Made by a program: the position numbers and the translations under genes. Source: Pseudomonadota bacterium (GTDB lineage Bacteria; Pseudomonadota; Gammaproteobacteria; Arenicellales; Arenicellaceae). From it: a stretch of 8,211 nucleotides of DNA. Under the pieces are notes generated by a model, which ran no database searches, was not told the origin of the DNA, and saw only the letters and a program-made list of their open reading frames with translations. Positions 6,364 through 8,211 of this stretch are shown in pieces (within the stretch, counting starts at the first letter, position 1; the number at the start of each line of letters is the position of its first letter). Location: NCBI GenBank assembly GCA_018660405.1, contig JABJKL010000019.1:1-8211 (forward strand), in the 5' to 3' direction.

Positions 6364-7815
6364 AGGATAACCAGCTCCCACGCCATGGCCGCCGACGAAT
6401 TGCTCCACATCGATTCCGTGAAATCGAACCGACTCCAGTAACTCAGAGACCCAAGGTCCGGTCTGCCTGGGCCTACCGGGTGAAAAGAGGTCTGTGGCAA
6501 AGGCCAGTTTCTCGTCGGGAACGTAGGCGATGAGGGTCGCATCAGCATGGCTGTTAGCGATGTCATAGACTTCGATGCGGCGTCCAATACCGTCAAGCTG
6601 CGCACTTTGGCCAACTGCAATAGTAGCAGTGGGCTCATGGCCGGCCTGCGCTAGCGCATTCGCAAAAAATGCTGTGCTGCCCTGGCTGGTGACTAGTGTG
6701 GCACCCGCTCGAACATAAGCCCTGAAGCCGCCTGAGTGGTCGATGTGATGGTGCATCAAAATAACGTACTTGAGCGGCAATTCAGGCCAACGCTCTTGCA
6801 GTGCGCCAAGAACCTCTTCGGAACGTTGGTCGAACCATGGCGCGTCAACGATCGCCAGGCCATCCGGACCCACCACCAACAGATTGTTATCGCCTTCGCT
6901 GCCTCTGACCTGGTAGAGGTCTTGCCCAACTTCATGAAAAGAGATGCTGTGAGTCTCGAAGTAGTCTTGCGGTATCCCGAGTCCTGCTCTTGCTTGGGAA
7001 AAGTGCGACATGGACCAACCCTGCTGACGCAAACTCTGGTCCGTGTCCTGCAGGCTATCTGGCAATTCAAGCAAACCAGCGCTGATTTCCGGGTTCACCA
7101 TAATGGCGCTGCGGACTTCCCGCCGCAGCAATTTATCCTCCAGAAACTGCTCAACACGATACGGAAAGGGTACCCCAGATACTTCTCGCCAGTCCTGGAA
7201 AGTCACCCGATGCTCAATTTCACCCTGATGCTGGTCGGCTTCAGTCGTCGCGAGCTCCAGCGGCAATCCATTGCTACTATCAAAAACCATGCTCCAGTTC
7301 GTATCAAAGGCAACAAACGTCACTCGCTCACGGCTGCCTTCTACGCCTATGGACTCTGGCGCTGAGATCGACTCGGCATGGGCCGCCAGAATCAACGGGT
7401 TAGTCAACCACAAGGTCTTTAAATTTGCACCGATACGCCTCCCGCCCATAGGGCGGGCATCCGAACCGGGTGCCAGGCTGTCTTGCCCTTCAGTCACACC
7501 CGCTGCTTGGTGGTAGGTCATCGAGTAACTCAGTTCGGTAGAGACTGGATAGTGGGTACGCAGAACCCATTCCTCGCGGGCTTTCAAATCACCTGGTTGC
7601 CAGACAACGGTGAGATCAAAATCGGAAGTATGTCTTGGTGCGGCACCAGGCGTTATACTTTGCCTGGGCGAAAAATTCTGCCCGTGCGACTCTATGCGAA
7701 CCGTCGTAATATCATCGGCCATGTCAAACAAAGACTGCGCCATCACCCCATTTGTGCCGGTCATCCCGATAGCTGAAACAACCAAAGCCCATACAAACCA
7801 TTGCTGAATTATCAT
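6352..7815 (-). CDS. Secreted metallo-beta-lactamase-fold hydrolase with a large N-terminal domain
   Basis: The 487-residue product starts with a signal peptide (MIIQQWFVWALVV...) and a likely cleavage site VMA/QS after residue 26, so it should act in the periplasm or envelope. Residues about 30-275 form a beta-rich domain with features such as FQDWREVSGVPFPYRVEQF (206-224), as in LolA-like lipoprotein-binding folds; this comparison is tentative. The metallo-beta-lactamase domain covers about 290-487. Its metal motif HHHIDH (355-360) gives His355, His357, Asp359 and His360; further ligands are His423 in SHADA, Asp442 in ATDLFSP and probably His477 in GGHG. The site looks intact, so it is likely an active binuclear hydrolase. 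Substrate is unknown, and antibiotic resistance should not be assumed. The start at 7815 is favoured by an upstream AGGA and the signal peptide; a GTG at 7857 would add 14 polar residues. It is a single gene converging on yggX. Confidence 0.85.
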   Translation of the reverse strand: MIIQQWFVWALVVSAIGMTGTNGVMAQSLFDMADDITTVRIESHGQNFSPRQSITPGAAPRHTSDFDLTVVWQPGDLKAREEWVLRTHYPVSTELSYSMTYHQAAGVTEGQDSLAPGSDARPMGGRRIGANLKTLWLTNPLILAAHAESISAPESIGVEGSRERVTFVAFDTNWSMVFDSSNGLPLELATTEADQHQGEIEHRVTFQDWREVSGVPFPYRVEQFLEDKLLRREVRSAIMVNPEISAGLLELPDSLQDTDQSLRQQGWSMSHFSQARAGLGIPQDYFETHSISFHEVGQDLYQVRGSEGDNNLLVVGPDGLAIVDAPWFDQRSEEVLGALQERWPELPLKYVILMHHHIDHSGGFRAYVRAGATLVTSQGSTAFFANALAQAGHEPTATIAVGQSAQLDGIGRRIEVYDIANSHADATLIAYVPDEKLAFATDLFSPGRPRQTGPWVSELLESVRFHGIDVEQFVGGHGVGAGYPDSE

Positions 7816-7824
7816 CTTTTGTTT

Positions 7825-7828
7825 TCCT
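7825..7828 (-). promoter_or_regulatory. Shine-Dalgarno AGGA for the metallo-beta-lactamase-fold gene
   Basis: AGGA on the minus strand lies 9 nt before the ATG at 7813-7815. It supports this start, which places the hydrophobic signal peptide at the N-terminus, over the GTG at 7855-7857. Confidence 0.55.
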
Positions 7829-8014
7829 GTATTCTGTTTATCTGTGATCATGGCCACGTAATTTACGCCCGTTGCGGAAAATAATAGACCCGATATCGAA
7901 AGAACTTATTGCCGATGAGTCTACCCCACCCAATAGCGAATTTACTTGAGTACTTCAGCCCGAATACGGGCTTGACTCCCAAGCCCTCTTGCATTCTAAT
8001 TCGCCCTCCCTTAC
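7829..8014. other. Non-coding stretch upstream of the metallo-beta-lactamase-fold gene
   Basis: No convincing gene is present. The part nearest the gene should contain its promoter. On the minus strand TATTAT, the complement of 7884-7889, could be a -10, but no good -35 lies at the right distance. The remainder leads into a small hairpin (7957-7972) and then the direct repeats. Together with those repeats this forms about 390 bases without a supported gene. Confidence 0.5.
7957..7972. repeat. Perfect inverted repeat AGCCCG-AATA-CGGGCT
   Basis: A 6-bp perfect GC-rich stem closes a 4-nt loop. Only two T follow on the plus strand and none on the minus strand, so it is a poor intrinsic terminator. 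It lies 42 bp before the first 90-bp repeat and may belong to the same repetitive element. The function is unknown. Confidence 0.6.
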
Positions 8015-8104
8015 ATGTGGCCAAGTAGCGGGGCCGCGAAGCGGTAGGGTAGAGCAGGACTGGGAGCGTAGCTTCCAGCTGATTGACAAAGAGGATAAGT
8101 ATTT
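8015..8104. repeat. 90-bp direct repeat, copy 1
   Basis: This copy matches 8120-8209 at 89 of 90 bases; the only difference is A at 8024 versus G at 8129. The period is 105 bp with a 15-bp spacer. Each copy contains two hairpins: CCGC-GAA-GCGG (8034-8044 here), and a longer CTGGGAGC-GTA-GCTTCCAG (8060-8078 here) with an 8-bp stem, one G-T pair and a 3-nt loop. Small GC-rich hairpins with conserved loops resemble REP-like intergenic repeats. I did not identify the family. Confidence 0.95.
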
Positions 8105-8119
8105 GGGCACCACAGATAT

Positions 8120-8209
8120 ATGTGGCCAGGTAGCGGGGCCGCGAAGCGGTAGGGTAGAGCAGGACTGGGAGCGTAGCTTCCAGCTGATTGACAAAGAGGA
8201 TAAGTATTT
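8120..8209. repeat. 90-bp direct repeat, copy 2, ending at the window edge
   Basis: This is the second copy, with hairpins at 8139-8149 and 8165-8183. Similarity to what follows copy 1 breaks at 8210, but the window ends one base later, so a third copy beyond the edge cannot be judged. The spacer and the start of this copy form an extra hairpin, CCACA-GATATA-TGTGG (8110-8125), which copy 1 lacks. Each copy also contains a TTGACA hexamer, but copy 1 has no matching -10. Confidence 0.95.
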
Positions 8210-8211
8210 AG

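Noticed and set aside
6736..7365. 209-codon plus-strand open frame
   Set aside because: It lies entirely antisense to the well-supported metallo-beta-lactamase-fold gene and shows no domain.
8083..8110. Consensus TTGACA in the repeat as a -35 promoter box
   Set aside because: At 16-18 bp spacing the sequence is GC-rich with no -10 hexamer; for copy 2 the -10 position lies beyond the window.
7955..8194. Minus-strand open frame through both 90-bp repeats, also open to the right edge
   Set aside because: The frame stays open because the repeat period of 105 bp is a multiple of three. Its apparent start is a TTG inside the repeat, and the product is two copies of a Trp/Pro/Ser-rich stretch with no recognisable domain. 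A longer gene entering from the right cannot be fully excluded.

Overview
The window most resembles a gammaproteobacterial chromosome of moderate GC, probably from a free-living or marine lineage. ThiS and ThiG read like their Pseudomonas relatives, and mutY is followed directly by yggX, a pairing typical of that class. The genus cannot be fixed from the sequence. No phage, insertion sequence, CRISPR array or RNA gene was found.

Layout. Positions 1-4858 hold six minus-strand genes, transcribed right to left: a HupE/UreJ-type membrane protein, a single-pass membrane-anchored protein, thiS, thiG, korA and korB (cut by the left edge). Junctions are tight except for a 121-bp gap between thiG and korA, so korAB may have its own promoter. 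A 115-bp divergent gap (4859-4973) separates this group from the plus-strand pair mutY-yggX (4974-6337). yggX converges, 14 bp away, on a minus-strand gene for a secreted metallo-beta-lactamase-fold enzyme (6352-7815). The right end (7816-8211) has no convincing gene. It carries two 90-bp direct repeats that differ at one base, each rich in small hairpins.

How the genes may fit together. ThiS carries the sulfur and ThiG builds the thiazole ring of thiamine. KorAB, a 2-oxoacid:ferredoxin oxidoreductase, uses thiamine diphosphate, so cofactor synthesis and a cofactor user sit side by side. A metal and iron-sulfur theme also recurs: KorB and MutY have cluster-binding cysteines, YggX is linked to iron trafficking and oxidative protection, and the HupE-like protein belongs to a putative metal-permease family. 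This functional linkage is inference from gene order.

The least explained parts are the HupE-like/anchor pair, a fourfold tandem heptamer ahead of thiS, and the right-end repeats. I see no clear evidence of an entirely new system.
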